Assembly: GCF_001434665.1 (NCBI RefSeq)
Contig: NZ_AZDG01000002.1
Location: 62,001 to 126,000, forward strand
DNA from: Companilactobacillus tucceti DSM 20183
GTDB taxonomy: Bacteria; Bacillota; Bacilli; Lactobacillales; Lactobacillaceae
DNA: 64,000 nucleotides
Direction of reading: 5' to 3'
Of the stretch, positions 51,678-61,380 are shown one piece after another. The translations under genes and the position numbers were made by a program. The notes under the pieces were generated by a model that worked only from the letters and a program-made list of their open reading frames with translations, ran no database searches and had not been told where the DNA came from. How positions within the stretch are numbered: the first letter of the stretch is position 1; each line of letters begins with the position of its first letter.

Positions 51678-53567
51678 TTGAAAACTTTAAATATATCTAA
51701 TGCCTCCAAGTCATTTGGAGAAAGAACCCTTTTTACAGACGTTACGTTCACAATTAATGAAGGAGATAGAATTGGTCTTCTTGGTTTAAATGGAGCCGGT
51801 AAAACTACTTTATTGGACGGAATAGTCGATAATAACGAATTAAATACTATTGACATGGAAATGCCTAAGGATTACAAAATCACTTATCTAAGACAGCAGC
51901 CTGAGTTAGATGAAGATCTTTCCGTTATAGATGCTGTTTTTGCGGGTGAAGGTGAGCAATTCAAACTCATTCGTAAATATGAAAAATCTTTGGCACAATT
52001 TAATAATAATTCGACTGATGAAAAAATTCAGGACGAATTCTTTAAATTACAGGAAAAAATGAACGCAGCTGAAGCTTGGCAAATGGAATCAGATGTTAAG
52101 TCGATTTTAAATAAGCTAGGTATAACTGAACTAGATAAGTTAGTTAAAGAATTATCTGGTGGTCAACAAAGACGTGTTGCTTTGGCACAAGCTTTGATTG
52201 CCGACTCTGATCTATTGATCCTTGATGAGCCTACTAATCACTTGGACTATGAAGCTATCGACTGGTTAGAAGGTTATTTGAATAAATATCGTGGCTCAGT
52301 ACTTTTTGTAACCCATGATCGTTATTTCTTGAATAAAGTATCTACAAGAATTCTTGAGTTGGAGAATCAAAGTATTACTGAATATTCAGGAAATTATGAG
52401 AAATATTTGCAGCAAAAAGCTATCAATGAAGAAATTTATAATTCAGAACAACATCATAAAACGCAAATGTTTAAAAAAGAACTTGAATGGATGCGTGCAG
52501 GTGTAAAAGCCCGTGGGACTAAACAACAAGCGAGAAAAGATCGCTTTACTGATTTAAAAGAAGATCTTAAAAATAAGCCTGAAGTTAAAAAAGATATGAC
52601 TATAGATATTGCTCAACAACGTTTGGGTAATGATGTTTTTGATATTAAAAATGCTAGTTTGAAATTTGATAATCAAGTAATTATTAATGATTTTAGTTAT
52701 CTTGTAACAAAGGGAGATCGTATAGGAATTACTGGAGCTAATGGTTCAGGTAAAACAACTTTCTTAAATACGATCGTTAATAAGATTCCATTAGATTCTG
52801 GTGAAATAAAAACTGGTCAAACAGTTAAAATCGGTTACTATACACAGTACACAGAAGATATGGATCCTGAGAAACGTGTTATTCGCTATCTTGAAGGTAT
52901 TGGACAAGGAGTAAGAAATTCTGACGGAGAGTCAATGTCAGCCTCACAATTGTTAGATACTTTCATGTTTGACCATAAGATGCAAGGTGCATATATTAGA
53001 GAACTATCTGGTGGGGAAAAAAGACGTTTGTATCTTTTGGCAATCTTGATCAGACAGCCAAATGTCTTGTTGCTTGATGAACCCACAAATAATTTGGATA
53101 TTGGAACTTTAACTATTCTTGAAGACTACTTGGAAAAATTCAAGGGGACAGTTATGGCTGTATCTCATGATCGTTATTTCTTGGATAAAGTAGCTGATAA
53201 ATTGTTGATATTCAAAGGTAACGGGAATATTCAAGAAAGTTATGACTCATATTCAAATTATGTTCAAAAAATGAGTCAAGAAAAGCATCAAGAAGTTAAA
53301 GAAAAAAAGGCCGAAGAAAAAGCTGAACGACCTGAGAAAAAAGAAACTGAAAAGACTAAGTTAACTTATTCTGAACAAATGGAATTTGATAAACTAGAAC
53401 CAAAAATTGAAAAATTAGATGATGAAATTACAAAATTGAAGGAACAATTGAATGATGATAATAACGATTATCAAAAGTTGATGGACTTTCAACGTCAGTT
53501 AGATGAAAAAAATGCAGAAGCAGATAAATTGATGGAACGTTGGGAATATTTGGGACAATTTGCTTAG
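51678..53567 (+). CDS. ABC-F ATPase, Uup-like
   Basis: 629 residues, two ABC domains without membrane segments. The first has [28 protein letters not shown] and [12 protein letters not shown]; the second has [27 protein letters not shown] and [14 protein letters not shown] charged interdomain linker (about 240-285) and a C-terminal coiled coil (about 555-625) point to the Uup subgroup, which acts on ribosomes or branched DNA rather than transport. The start is TTG 51678 with GTGGTGA 5 bases upstream; a GTG further up is less likely. Confidence 0.92.
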   Translation: MKTLNISNASKSFGERTLFTDVTFTINEGDRIGLLGLNGAGKTTLLDGIVDNNELNTIDMEMPKDYKITYLRQQPELDEDLSVIDAVFAGEGEQFKLIRKYEKSLAQFNNNSTDEKIQDEFFKLQEKMNAAEAWQMESDVKSILNKLGITELDKLVKELSGGQQRRVALAQALIADSDLLILDEPTNHLDYEAIDWLEGYLNKYRGSVLFVTHDRYFLNKVSTRILELENQSITEYSGNYEKYLQQKAINEEIYNSEQHHKTQMFKKELEWMRAGVKARGTKQQARKDRFTDLKEDLKNKPEVKKDMTIDIAQQRLGNDVFDIKNASLKFDNQVIINDFSYLVTKGDRIGITGANGSGKTTFLNTIVNKIPLDSGEIKTGQTVKIGYYTQYTEDMDPEKRVIRYLEGIGQGVRNSDGESMSASQLLDTFMFDHKMQGAYIRELSGGEKRRLYLLAILIRQPNVLLLDEPTNNLDIGTLTILEDYLEKFKGTVMAVSHDRYFLDKVADKLLIFKGNGNIQESYDSYSNYVQKMSQEKHQEVKEKKAEEKAERPEKKETEKTKLTYSEQMEFDKLEPKIEKLDDEITKLKEQLNDDNNDYQKLMDFQRQLDEKNAEADKLMERWEYLGQFA

Positions 53568-53577
53568 GAGAAAATTG

Positions 53578-54528
53578 ATGAACAATGAACAACAATATTT
53601 AGATTTGTTGAAATATGTTTTAGAGAATGGACATAAAAAATCTGATCGTACCGGTACAGGAACTATCAGCACTTTTGGCTACCAAATGAGATTTGATTTG
53701 AAGGAATCATTTCCGCTATTGACGACCAAAAAGGTTCCATTTGGATTAATTAAAAGTGAATTACTCTGGTTTTTACATGGAGATACTAATATTAGATACT
53801 TGTTAGAACATAAGAATCATATTTGGGATGAGTGGGCTTTTAAAAAATATATTGAGAGTTCAGACTATAATGGTCCAGATATGACAGATTTTGGTCATCG
53901 TTCTTTAGTCGACAGTGAATTTGCTAAAGAATATAAAGTTGAAAAATCTGCCTTTGATAAAAAAATTCTCAAAGACGATGAATTTGCCAAAAAATATGGT
54001 GATTTAGGATTTGTTTATGGCGCTCAATGGCGACATTGGCAAACTCGTGAAGGTGGATTTATTGATCAAATTAAAAATGTTATTGATCAAATTAAAAAGA
54101 CTCCATATTCACGTCGTTTAATAGTTAGTGCCTGGAATCCAGAAGATGTACCTACGATGGCATTGCCTCCTTGTCACACATTATTTCAATTTTATGTGAA
54201 TGATGGTAAATTATCTTGCCAACTTTATCAAAGAAGTGGCGATTTATTCTTAGGTGTTCCGTTTAATATAGCTAGTTATGCATTGTTAACTCATTTGATT
54301 GCTAGAGAGACTGGTTTAGAAGTAGGCGAGTTTATTCATACTCTTGGGGATGCACACATTTATTTGAATCATCTTGATCAGGTTAAATTACAACTAACTA
54401 GAAAGCTTGTCTCTGGTCCAAAACTAGAAATAGATTCAAATAAGAGTATTTTTGATTTAGATACTACAGACATTAAATTGTCTGGGTATGAACCAGAACC
54501 AGCAATTAAGGCACCTGTCGCCGTTTAA
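53578..54528 (+). CDS. thyA: Thymidylate synthase
   Basis: 316 residues, matching the long Lactobacillus casei-type ThyA with its ~50-residue insert in the small domain (about 90-140, here rich in Lys and Glu). The catalytic Cys lies near 198 in [11 protein letters not shown], and [18 protein letters not shown] follows. It methylates dUMP to dTMP using methylene-tetrahydrofolate, leaving dihydrofolate for the next gene. I chose ATG 53578 after AGGAGAAAATTG, so only the ABC-F stop region overlaps the upstream open frame. Confidence 0.97.
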   Translation: MNNEQQYLDLLKYVLENGHKKSDRTGTGTISTFGYQMRFDLKESFPLLTTKKVPFGLIKSELLWFLHGDTNIRYLLEHKNHIWDEWAFKKYIESSDYNGPDMTDFGHRSLVDSEFAKEYKVEKSAFDKKILKDDEFAKKYGDLGFVYGAQWRHWQTREGGFIDQIKNVIDQIKKTPYSRRLIVSAWNPEDVPTMALPPCHTLFQFYVNDGKLSCQLYQRSGDLFLGVPFNIASYALLTHLIARETGLEVGEFIHTLGDAHIYLNHLDQVKLQLTRKLVSGPKLEIDSNKSIFDLDTTDIKLSGYEPEPAIKAPVAV

Positions 54529-54540
54529 GGGAGTAATCTG

Positions 54541-55029
54541 ATGATAAGTTTTTTATGGGCTGAAGATAAAAATCACGTAATAGGTTATAAAGGGCGTTTG
54601 CCTTGGAAATTGCCTAACGATATGAAACGTTTTAAGGATCTAACAATTGGAAAAAGTATTGTTATGGGACGAAGAACATACGAGAGCTTTCCTAATGGTC
54701 CACTACCAAAACGTTTAAATATTGTTATGTCTAGAAATTCAAAGTACCAGGTCAAAGAACCTGCAGTTTTGATAAATGATATTTCGGATCTATCCAAATA
54801 TGTTGATATGAATTCTGAAATCGTTGTAATTGGTGGTAGTAAAATATTTGAAGCCTTCAAAGATATTGTCGATCGTCTTTACTTAACTAAAATAGATTAT
54901 GAGTTTAAGGGCGATGTTAAAATGATTGATTTAGATTATAGTAAATTTAAATTAATTGAAAAAGAAGGCGGTATTATGGACGAAAAAAACATCTATCCAT
55001 ATACTTTTGAAACATATCAAAGAATATAA
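54541..55029 (+). CDS. folA: Dihydrofolate reductase
   Basis: 162 residues, the same length as L. casei DHFR. FLWAEDKNHVIGYKGRLPWKLPNDMKRFKDL at 4-34 (quoted in parts: WAEDKNHVIG, GRLPWKLPNDM) contains the Met20-loop Trp and the substrate Asp26-equivalent in PNDMKRF. MGRRTYES and VIGGSKIFEAF bind NADPH. It reduces the dihydrofolate produced by ThyA, 12 bases upstream; the two are cotranscribed. Target of trimethoprim in related species. Confidence 0.96.
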   Translation: MISFLWAEDKNHVIGYKGRLPWKLPNDMKRFKDLTIGKSIVMGRRTYESFPNGPLPKRLNIVMSRNSKYQVKEPAVLINDISDLSKYVDMNSEIVVIGGSKIFEAFKDIVDRLYLTKIDYEFKGDVKMIDLDYSKFKLIEKEGGIMDEKNIYPYTFETYQRI

Positions 55030-55070
55030 AAAAGTTCTTTGTCAAATAGTATTGATGAATGATTGATCTG

Positions 55071-55099
55071 AAGCACCTCTTAGTTGAGGTGCTTTTTTT
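55071..55099 (+). terminator. Terminator of thyA-folA
   Basis: AAGCACCTC (55071-55079) pairs perfectly with GAGGTGCTT (55085-55093-region) around a TTAGTT-type loop, followed by seven Ts. Confidence 0.9.
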
Positions 55100-55203
55100 A
55101 TGCACTGATAAGCTTAACTCTTTTAATCAGATGATTAAGATTTCTAAATCCATAACAATTATATTTTAATTTTTTATTTTATTAATAGTTCTCTCCACGG
55201 AAG
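55098..55203 (-). pseudogene. Remnant of an ISL3-type transposase C terminus
   Basis: On the minus strand two frames together read SVERTINKIKN and then LKYNCYGFRNLNHLIKRVKL followed by ISA and a stop. INKIK-x-LK-x-x-x-YGFRN-x-x-H-x-x-x-R matches the C-terminal signature of ISL3-family transposases. A frameshift separates the two pieces and stops occur further upstream. Only about 35 residues survive and no inverted repeats were found. The rest of the 335-base gap (to 55364) is AT-rich with nothing else I can support. Confidence 0.55.
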
Positions 55204-55364
55204 CTTATAAATGTTCACACACTTAAATGTATTTTTATTGCAAAAGATAGCTTATTTGATTCTTTAAAAAGTGGATAGACTTATTAATGTCCAAAGTGTC
55301 AAGATTCTTTCATTCAATTTTGGAGTACAATTACTTTACCAATTATCGATGGGAGCTAAATCTT

Positions 55365-56831
55365 GTGAAAAATAAGCATTTAATATTGATTCTTAGTTCA
55401 ATTTTCATTGCAACATTCATGACTTCTGTTGAGACGACAATTGTTACCACTGCACTACCAACTATTACTAGTGACTTGCATGGAATATCCATGCAAAATT
55501 GGGTTTTTTCTATGTATCTACTTACTACCGCAATTTCTACACCAATCTACGGTAAATTTAGTGATCAGATTGGACGTAAGCCAGTATTCTTGATTGGACT
55601 ATTTTTATTCGTATTAGGATCTTCAATGTGTGGGTTTGCTCCAAATATCGTATTTTTGATTTTTTCACGAGCAATACAAGGGATGGGTGCAGGTGCTGTG
55701 ATGCCAGTTACTTTTACCATTATTGTGGATGTATTCCCAGTCGATAAACGTGCCGGAATAATGGCACTAAATAACACTGCATGGGGGATTTCTGCTCTAT
55801 TTGGGCCGTTATTAGGTGGTTTCATTGTGGATCAGCTAAACTGGCATTGGGTCTTCTTTATTAATGCTCCGCTTGGTATTTTAGTTTTTGTCTTAATATT
55901 GTTTGGTTACAAGGAGAAAAAGTCAGTATCCACTTCTCTTCCAATTGATTATATTGGGTCAGCTGTTCTTTCAGTATTTCTAATTACATTATTGTTGGCT
56001 CTTCAATTTCTTGGCAATAAAGATTCATCAAAAATGTCAGCTATAATTCTCTTAATTGTCAGTTTTGCGTCTTTTGTTATTTTCTTAAAACAGGAAAATC
56101 GAAGTATAAACCCAGTAATTCCATTAAAACTTTTTAGAAATAGAACATTTTCAAATCAAATATTCACGGCACTTCTTCTAAGCGGTGTACAAATAGGATT
56201 TCAGATTTATTTTCCTCAATGGTTACAATCCATCTACGGCGTGTCTGCTTCTATCGCTGGTTTTGCAATCACTCCAAGTCCAATTTTTTGGTTAATCTTT
56301 TCATTTGGAGTTGGTCCATTAATTAAACGCTTTTCACCTAAACATATAGCCTTACCGATTATTGTGATACAGACAATTTTTTATATTCCTTTAATTTTTG
56401 CGACTAAGAGCCTTCCAATGATTTTGTTTTATATTATTTCAGCTGTCACAGGTGCTGGATTAGGAACTATTATTACTATGAATACTGTCATTGCCCAAGT
56501 TGAAGTGCCTGAAGAAAACGTGGGAGTTGCATCTTCCATGCTCACACTGGGAAGAACACTTGGACAAACATTAATGACTGGTATTTTTGGATTAATATTT
56601 AACACTAGTTTAAATTATGGAATTCAAAAAAATAATGGTATTTCAATTTCAAAGATCAACCAATACATTGACGCTTCAACTCATAAATTAGTTTCAACAA
56701 CCCAGTCATCAACAATAGACAAAGTTTTATTGGTAGCTTTCCACAATGTGTTCATTTGTGCGATTATTCTTTTTATCATTGTTTTCCTACTCAACTTAAC
56801 TGATAAGACAAACAAAACAATAAAAGATTAA
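55365..56831 (+). CDS. MFS multidrug exporter, DHA2/EmrB-QacA type
   Basis: 488 residues, 14 predicted transmembrane helices. MFS motif A is GKFSDQIGRKPVF between TM2 and TM3, motif C GISALFGPLLGG in TM5, and a DHA2-type first helix FIATFMTSVETTIVTTALPTI with the conserved acidic residue. Members export drugs or antiseptics with proton exchange; the substrate is unknown. I chose GTG 55365, 9 bases after GGGAG (55351-55355), because transporter homology begins there; an ATG at 55287 would add 26 residues of unlike sequence. It stands next to an insertion-sequence remnant, a possible sign of acquisition. Confidence 0.88.
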   Translation: MKNKHLILILSSIFIATFMTSVETTIVTTALPTITSDLHGISMQNWVFSMYLLTTAISTPIYGKFSDQIGRKPVFLIGLFLFVLGSSMCGFAPNIVFLIFSRAIQGMGAGAVMPVTFTIIVDVFPVDKRAGIMALNNTAWGISALFGPLLGGFIVDQLNWHWVFFINAPLGILVFVLILFGYKEKKSVSTSLPIDYIGSAVLSVFLITLLLALQFLGNKDSSKMSAIILLIVSFASFVIFLKQENRSINPVIPLKLFRNRTFSNQIFTALLLSGVQIGFQIYFPQWLQSIYGVSASIAGFAITPSPIFWLIFSFGVGPLIKRFSPKHIALPIIVIQTIFYIPLIFATKSLPMILFYIISAVTGAGLGTIITMNTVIAQVEVPEENVGVASSMLTLGRTLGQTLMTGIFGLIFNTSLNYGIQKNNGISISKINQYIDASTHKLVSTTQSSTIDKVLLVAFHNVFICAIILFIIVFLLNLTDKTNKTIKD

Positions 56832-56855
56832 TAATCGTAAGCTGCTCATTACTTG

Positions 56856-56884
56856 TTGACACGCACACTATACCTGACTTATAT
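56856..56884 (+). promoter_or_regulatory. Promoter in the gap after the MFS gene
   Basis: A perfect TTGACA (56856-56861), a 17-base spacer and TTATAT (56879-56884). It points toward a non-coding stretch with two hairpins, not toward a gene. Confidence 0.55.
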
Positions 56885-56890
56885 CAACTG

Positions 56891-57004
56891 AAAGTTGAAA
56901 GCTAAAATGTACAGTAAAAGCTGGTATTGATTATATTCATCAATACCAGAAAATGTGGAACCATAAAAAAATCCTCAACCGATATTATCAGTTGAGGATT
57001 TTTT
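56891..57004 (+). ncRNA. Candidate small RNA, about 114 nt
   Basis: Between the promoter and the convergent hemolysin-III gene lie a small CAACT/AGTTG stem, a perfect 11-bp hairpin CTGGTATTGAT (56921-56931) with ATCAATACCAG (56939-56949), and a terminator. No reading frame of note. Either a trans-acting small RNA, or the 3' UTR of the MFS transcript with an unrelated -35-like hexamer. Confidence 0.4.
56965..57004. terminator. Bidirectional terminator
   Basis: ATCCTCAAC (56971-56979) and GTTGAGGAT (56991-56999) pair perfectly and are flanked by A and T runs. It serves transcripts from both sides. Confidence 0.9.
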
Positions 57005-57009
57005 AGTGT

Positions 57010-57666
57010 CTAGTGAACATATAAGTAAACCGAGAAATACATCAAAGCTGTACCGATCATAACGAAAATATGCCAGATGACATGAACGTATTTAAGATTC
57101 TTGATTAGATATACACCAGCACCTAGTGTGAAAGCAATACCACCAAATACTAGTAACCAAGTTCCTGTTGCACCAATAGATTGATATAGCGGTTTCATCG
57201 CTATTACAATAGCCCAACCCATTAGTACGTAAAGTAGAGTTTCAAAATATTTGAATTTACCTACATTAAAAATCTTATATAATATTCCAAAAACTGCTAA
57301 AGCCCATATAACAGATAATATGACGATACCAAAGGTTGACCTTCTAAGGGCCAATAAGCAATATGGAGTATACGTACCTGCAATCAATAAAAAAATTGAG
57401 CTGTGATCGAATATTTGAAATACACGCTTAGCCTTGGTGAAGTATAGACTATGGAATAAAGTGGAACTTAAGTATAGGAAAAAAAGTGTAAAAGCATAGA
57501 TGAAATAAGCAGTAATTGTTAAAGCATCCCCACTTTTAAATCCTTTGATCAACAAAAAAACAGCACCAATAATTGCTAGGATTATACCTATTCCATGAGT
57601 GACAGCACTAAATATTTCATTAGTGATAATATATCGCCTAGAAAAGGCTTTTTTTAATTTACTCAA
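57010..57666 (-). CDS. Hemolysin-III family (PAQR-like) membrane protein
   Basis: 218 residues with seven hydrophobic segments. EIFSAVTHGIGIILAIIGAVF (17-37) carries the conserved Ser/His, YLSSTLFHS and FQIFDHSSIFLLIAGTYTPY the central metal-like histidines, and HVIWHIFVMIGT the last. The family is related to eukaryotic PAQR receptors and is called hemolysin III in Bacillus cereus, but a toxin role is not established in lactobacilli; a membrane-lipid role is more likely. Divergent from the helicase gene. Confidence 0.88.
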   Translation of the reverse strand: MSKLKKAFSRRYIITNEIFSAVTHGIGIILAIIGAVFLLIKGFKSGDALTITAYFIYAFTLFFLYLSSTLFHSLYFTKAKRVFQIFDHSSIFLLIAGTYTPYCLLALRRSTFGIVILSVIWALAVFGILYKIFNVGKFKYFETLLYVLMGWAIVIAMKPLYQSIGATGTWLLVFGGIAFTLGAGVYLIKNLKYVHVIWHIFVMIGTALMYFSVYLYVH

Positions 57667-57816
57667 ATTAAGATCTCTACTTTCAAATTAGTTAATTACA
57701 TTATAATACAGATGAATTAATGGTGAGTGAATAGAAGAAGACTCTTTTTCAAGAGACAATTGCGAACGTGTGTTTTATAATTAAAGGTGATTTATATAAA
57801 TGAAAGAGGAGTTTTT

Positions 57817-60165
57817 ATGTCAACAAAGGTAGGTATTCGACAATTAGTTGAGTTTGTTTTACGTAAAGGTGATTTAGTCGAAAATAAGAATAGTCAAAAT
57901 ACTGCCTTAGCTGGCGCAAGAATTCATCGAAAAATACAAAGTCAGCGTTCAACGGATTACGAAAGTGAAGTCTATCTTAAAAAAGCAGTAACTATGAATG
58001 ATCAGGAATATATAATTTCAGGTCGTGCTGATGGTATTAAAAAAACTAAGGACTCAATATTGATTGAAGAGATTAAAACGTCAGATCAAGCGTATGAGGA
58101 TCTGTCTGATAATACTAATGATCTGTACTGGGGACAAGTGAAGGTTTATGGCTATCTATTGTTACAAGATGAGGACTTTGAAAAGGTTACTTTACAATTA
58201 ACATATTTTCAGGTGACCACGGAGAAAGTAACAAAGATAAAAAAGGATTTTACTAAATCAGAATTGACCAAGTTCTTTGTTGATTTAATATCTGAGTATG
58301 AATATTGGTTAAAATTACGAGCAGATTTACGCAAGCAGCGTAACAAATCTATAAAAACTTTATCTTTTCCATTTCCAGAATTTCGTCCTGGGCAGCATGA
58401 ATTAGCAGGGGCTGTATATAAAACAATTTATTTGCAAAAGAGGCTTTTCGTTGAAGCGCCTACTGGTACGGGTAAAACCATTTCTACATTATTTCCAGCA
58501 CTAAAAGCGATGGGTGAAGATTTGATTGAGCGTCTTTTTTATTTAACCGCTAAGCAAAGTACAAGACATGTTGCTGAAGACGCAGTTGAGATGATGATCA
58601 AAGATGGCCTACACATAAAATCCATTACTTTAACAGCCAAAGATCAAATACGTTTTCCAGAAGAAATGGATTTATTGCCAGAAGAAAATCCTTATATGAT
58701 TGGTTATTATGATCGATTAAAACCAGCATTAAAAGATATGCTGACAAATGAAGAGTTATTAACTAGACCATTCATAGAAAAATACGCGAGAAAGCATACA
58801 GTTGATCCATTTGAATTTTCATTAGATGCATCTCTTTTTTGTGATGTTATAATTTGTGATTACAATTACTTGTTTGATCCATTAGTTTATTTACAAAGAT
58901 TCTTTACTGAAAGCGACCCTGATAATTTCTTTTTGATCGACGAAGCACATAATTTAGTGAGTCGGTCGAGGTCTATGTATTCAGCTGAATTATCTAATCA
59001 ACCTATAGATGATCTTTTAAAATTATCCAAATCAGATAAAAGTCAGGCAAGTGAAGATCTTCAAAAACAATTAAAAAAAGTACGACGTTGTTTTAAAGAG
59101 ATAGCTAATGAATTGAAAAATCAAGAAGAATATATTTCAGATGAAGAACCTGAGAAGCTTTTAAAAGTATTGAGAAAATTTGATGAATTTATTACTGACT
59201 GGATGCAAAAGCAAAACCCATCTGAATTGGTCAAATCAGTTCAAGATTATTTTTTTGATTGTCTTACTTTTGTCAAAATAGGGAATTTATTCAATAAAAG
59301 CTATAATACAAGAATTGTTATTGATGGTAGAAAAGTGATCGTTAAACAATTGTGCCTCGATCCTAGTGACTTTTTAGACCAATCTTTGCAACTAGGTTCA
59401 GGAGCTGTTTTATTTTCCGCAACTTTGACGCCGATGAATTATTATCAAAATGTATTAGGTGGAATCGAAAATAGTTTAGCTTATCGATTGCCGTCACCAT
59501 TTCCACCAAAAAATCAGGATATATTGGTTACACAGTACATACAGACAACATATATTCAAAGAAAGTATAGTGAGAATGCCATTGTTACTAGCTTGAAGAC
59601 ATTAATAGAAGCGAAGACTGGAAATTACATGTTTTTCTTTCCTTCATATGGTTATCTTAGGCAAATTGAAGATGCATTTGAAAAAGTTTGTCCGGATATT
59701 AAGATAATAGAGCAAGAAAGTGAAATGGATGCGGTAAGTCGTCAGGAATTTTTGAATCAGTTTGAAGACGCTCCAAAAGAAACCATGGTGGGATTCTGTG
59801 TCTTGGGTGGTATATTTTCAGAAGGAATCGATTTAAACGGTGATAGATTAATTGGCGTTGGAATAATTAGTGTTGGGTTACCTGGATTAAGTTCAGAAAA
59901 TAATTTAATTCGTGATTATTATGATCAGGAAGATAATAAAGGATTTGCTTATGCATATCAGTTGCCAGGGATGAATAATGTTTTGCAGGCAGCAGGAAGA
60001 TTGATCAGAAGTAGCAAAGATGTTGGAATCATATTGTTATTAGACCAAAGATTTGCGAATAGTAGATATACAAATTTATTTCCAAATCATTGGCAGAATT
60101 ATCGACTTATTCGTTCGATACCTCAGTTGCAAGATGAGGTTAGCAGATTTTGGGAAGATAAATGA
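57817..60165 (+). CDS. RecB-like nuclease fused to an XPD/DinG-type helicase
   Basis: 782 residues. Residues 1-180 carry a Cas4/RecB-type PD-(D/E)XK nuclease: H37 (GARIHRKI), D72 (GRADG), E85-x-K87 (EEIKT) and Q107/Y111 (QVKVYGY). From about 190 a superfamily-2 helicase follows: APTGTGKT (about 215-222), DEAH (375-378), FSATLTPM, and QAAGRLIRS near 725. The four cysteines of the usual Fe-S cluster appear replaced (R279, L286, N291, D330). It probably unwinds and trims DNA during repair. I chose ATG 57817 after GAGGAG; the longer frame is unsupported. Monocistronic, with its own terminator. Confidence 0.87.
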   Translation: MSTKVGIRQLVEFVLRKGDLVENKNSQNTALAGARIHRKIQSQRSTDYESEVYLKKAVTMNDQEYIISGRADGIKKTKDSILIEEIKTSDQAYEDLSDNTNDLYWGQVKVYGYLLLQDEDFEKVTLQLTYFQVTTEKVTKIKKDFTKSELTKFFVDLISEYEYWLKLRADLRKQRNKSIKTLSFPFPEFRPGQHELAGAVYKTIYLQKRLFVEAPTGTGKTISTLFPALKAMGEDLIERLFYLTAKQSTRHVAEDAVEMMIKDGLHIKSITLTAKDQIRFPEEMDLLPEENPYMIGYYDRLKPALKDMLTNEELLTRPFIEKYARKHTVDPFEFSLDASLFCDVIICDYNYLFDPLVYLQRFFTESDPDNFFLIDEAHNLVSRSRSMYSAELSNQPIDDLLKLSKSDKSQASEDLQKQLKKVRRCFKEIANELKNQEEYISDEEPEKLLKVLRKFDEFITDWMQKQNPSELVKSVQDYFFDCLTFVKIGNLFNKSYNTRIVIDGRKVIVKQLCLDPSDFLDQSLQLGSGAVLFSATLTPMNYYQNVLGGIENSLAYRLPSPFPPKNQDILVTQYIQTTYIQRKYSENAIVTSLKTLIEAKTGNYMFFFPSYGYLRQIEDAFEKVCPDIKIIEQESEMDAVSRQEFLNQFEDAPKETMVGFCVLGGIFSEGIDLNGDRLIGVGIISVGLPGLSSENNLIRDYYDQEDNKGFAYAYQLPGMNNVLQAAGRLIRSSKDVGIILLLDQRFANSRYTNLFPNHWQNYRLIRSIPQLQDEVSRFWEDK

Positions 60166-60232
60166 TTCTTATGAATAATTAAATGAGATTCATAGTTAAT
60201 CACGTTAAGTGATAAAATCTAAAATTATTTTT

Positions 60233-60268
60233 AAGTTCTTAATTAAATTTGGTTAAGAGCTTATTTTT
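60233..60268 (+). terminator. Terminator after the nuclease-helicase gene
   Basis: AAGTTCTTAA (60233-60242) pairs with TTAAGAGCTT (60253-60262, one G-U pair), followed by ATTTTTATTTT. Confidence 0.7.
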
Positions 60269-60395
60269 ATTTTCAATATTCGCTGCAAGTATAATATAAT
60301 GATATCTGATGTTAATATTTATTTGAGAAAATATGTTTTAACAAATAAAATAGCTGAAAACTTTGGTGTACCAGTATAATACTCTGATTAATTTC

Positions 60396-60404
60396 TGTTA
60401 TACT
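60396..60404 (+). promoter_or_regulatory. Extended -10 promoter of the degV gene
   Basis: TGT followed by TATACT (60399-60404), 48 bases before the ATG. The rest of the 286-base gap is AT-rich, with a second TATAAT at 60375-60380. Confidence 0.55.
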
Positions 60405-60451
60405 TTAACCAATAAACAATGAAAAACCCTATATCGTGAAAGAGGGATACA

Positions 60452-61294
60452 ATGAGTAAAGTAAAAATCATCACCGATTCATCAATTCAAATAACTCCTG
60501 AGGAAATAAAGAAGTACGATATTGGAGTTGTACCTTTGACAATTAATATCGATGACAAAACATATACCGACGGAGTTGACATTACGCGTGAAGAGTTCGT
60601 TAAAGAAATGGATTCTTCAAAAGAATTACCTAAGACTTCACAACCATCAATTGGTACCTTTATGAAGGTTATTGATGATATATCAGAAGATTATACTGAT
60701 ATTCTTTCAATCAATATGACTGAGTCAATTAGTGGGACCGTTAACGCGGCTAGACAAGTGGCTGAAATGACTGACAAGCATATGGAAGTTGTTGATTCAG
60801 AATTTACTGATCGTGCTTTAGCATTTCAAGTTATTAAGGCTGCCCAATTGTCCCAAGAAGGTAAATCTATTGATGAGATAAAAAAAGCCATCAAGAAAGT
60901 TAGAGAAGAAACACGTTTATATATGGGTGTTACAAGTATTGAAAACATCTTGCGTGGTGGACGATTGAGTAGATTTGCTAGTACTTTATCAACATTATTG
61001 AATATCAATGTTGTTTTGACTTTAAAAAATAACAGTTTGGACATTGCTAAACGAGGTCGTGGTAGAAAGACTATCGAGAAATATATGAGTAATGTTATGG
61101 AAGAAATTAAAGGACTAGAAAATATCAAAGCTATTGGTATTTCTTATGTTGATAAACTTGATTATGTAAATGAATTGAAGGAAAAACTTAAGGAAATAGT
61201 TCCTGATGTTCCATTGCTTATTAGAGTTACTAGCCCTGTAATTGCAACACATGCCGGTTCAGGTGCTTTTGCAATTGAATTTTATACAGAATAA
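60452..61294 (+). CDS. DegV-family fatty-acid-binding protein
   Basis: 280 residues, standard DegV. KIITDSSIQITPEEI is the first strand, TSQPSIGTF and MTESISGTVNAAR carry the fatty-acid carboxylate contacts, and SRFASTLSTLLNINVVLTL and THAGSGAFAIEFY complete the fold. Homologues (FakB) present exogenous fatty acids to the FakA kinase for phospholipid synthesis. No fakA is in the window. Single gene with strong ribosome binding site (AAAGAGGG). Confidence 0.92.
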   Translation: MSKVKIITDSSIQITPEEIKKYDIGVVPLTINIDDKTYTDGVDITREEFVKEMDSSKELPKTSQPSIGTFMKVIDDISEDYTDILSINMTESISGTVNAARQVAEMTDKHMEVVDSEFTDRALAFQVIKAAQLSQEGKSIDEIKKAIKKVREETRLYMGVTSIENILRGGRLSRFASTLSTLLNINVVLTLKNNSLDIAKRGRGRKTIEKYMSNVMEEIKGLENIKAIGISYVDKLDYVNELKEKLKEIVPDVPLLIRVTSPVIATHAGSGAFAIEFYTE

Positions 61295-61325
61295 ACATAA
61301 CGATTTTTGATCGTATTTATATACA

Positions 61326-61364
61326 AAGAGGGTGAGAGATAGATTCTGTCTTACCCTCTTTTTT
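61326..61364 (+). terminator. Terminator after the degV gene
   Basis: AAGAGGGT-x-AGA pairs with TCT-x-ACCCTCTT, followed by six Ts. It ends 17 bases before the next ATG. Confidence 0.8.
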
Positions 61365-61380
61365 GAAAGATGGATTATAT

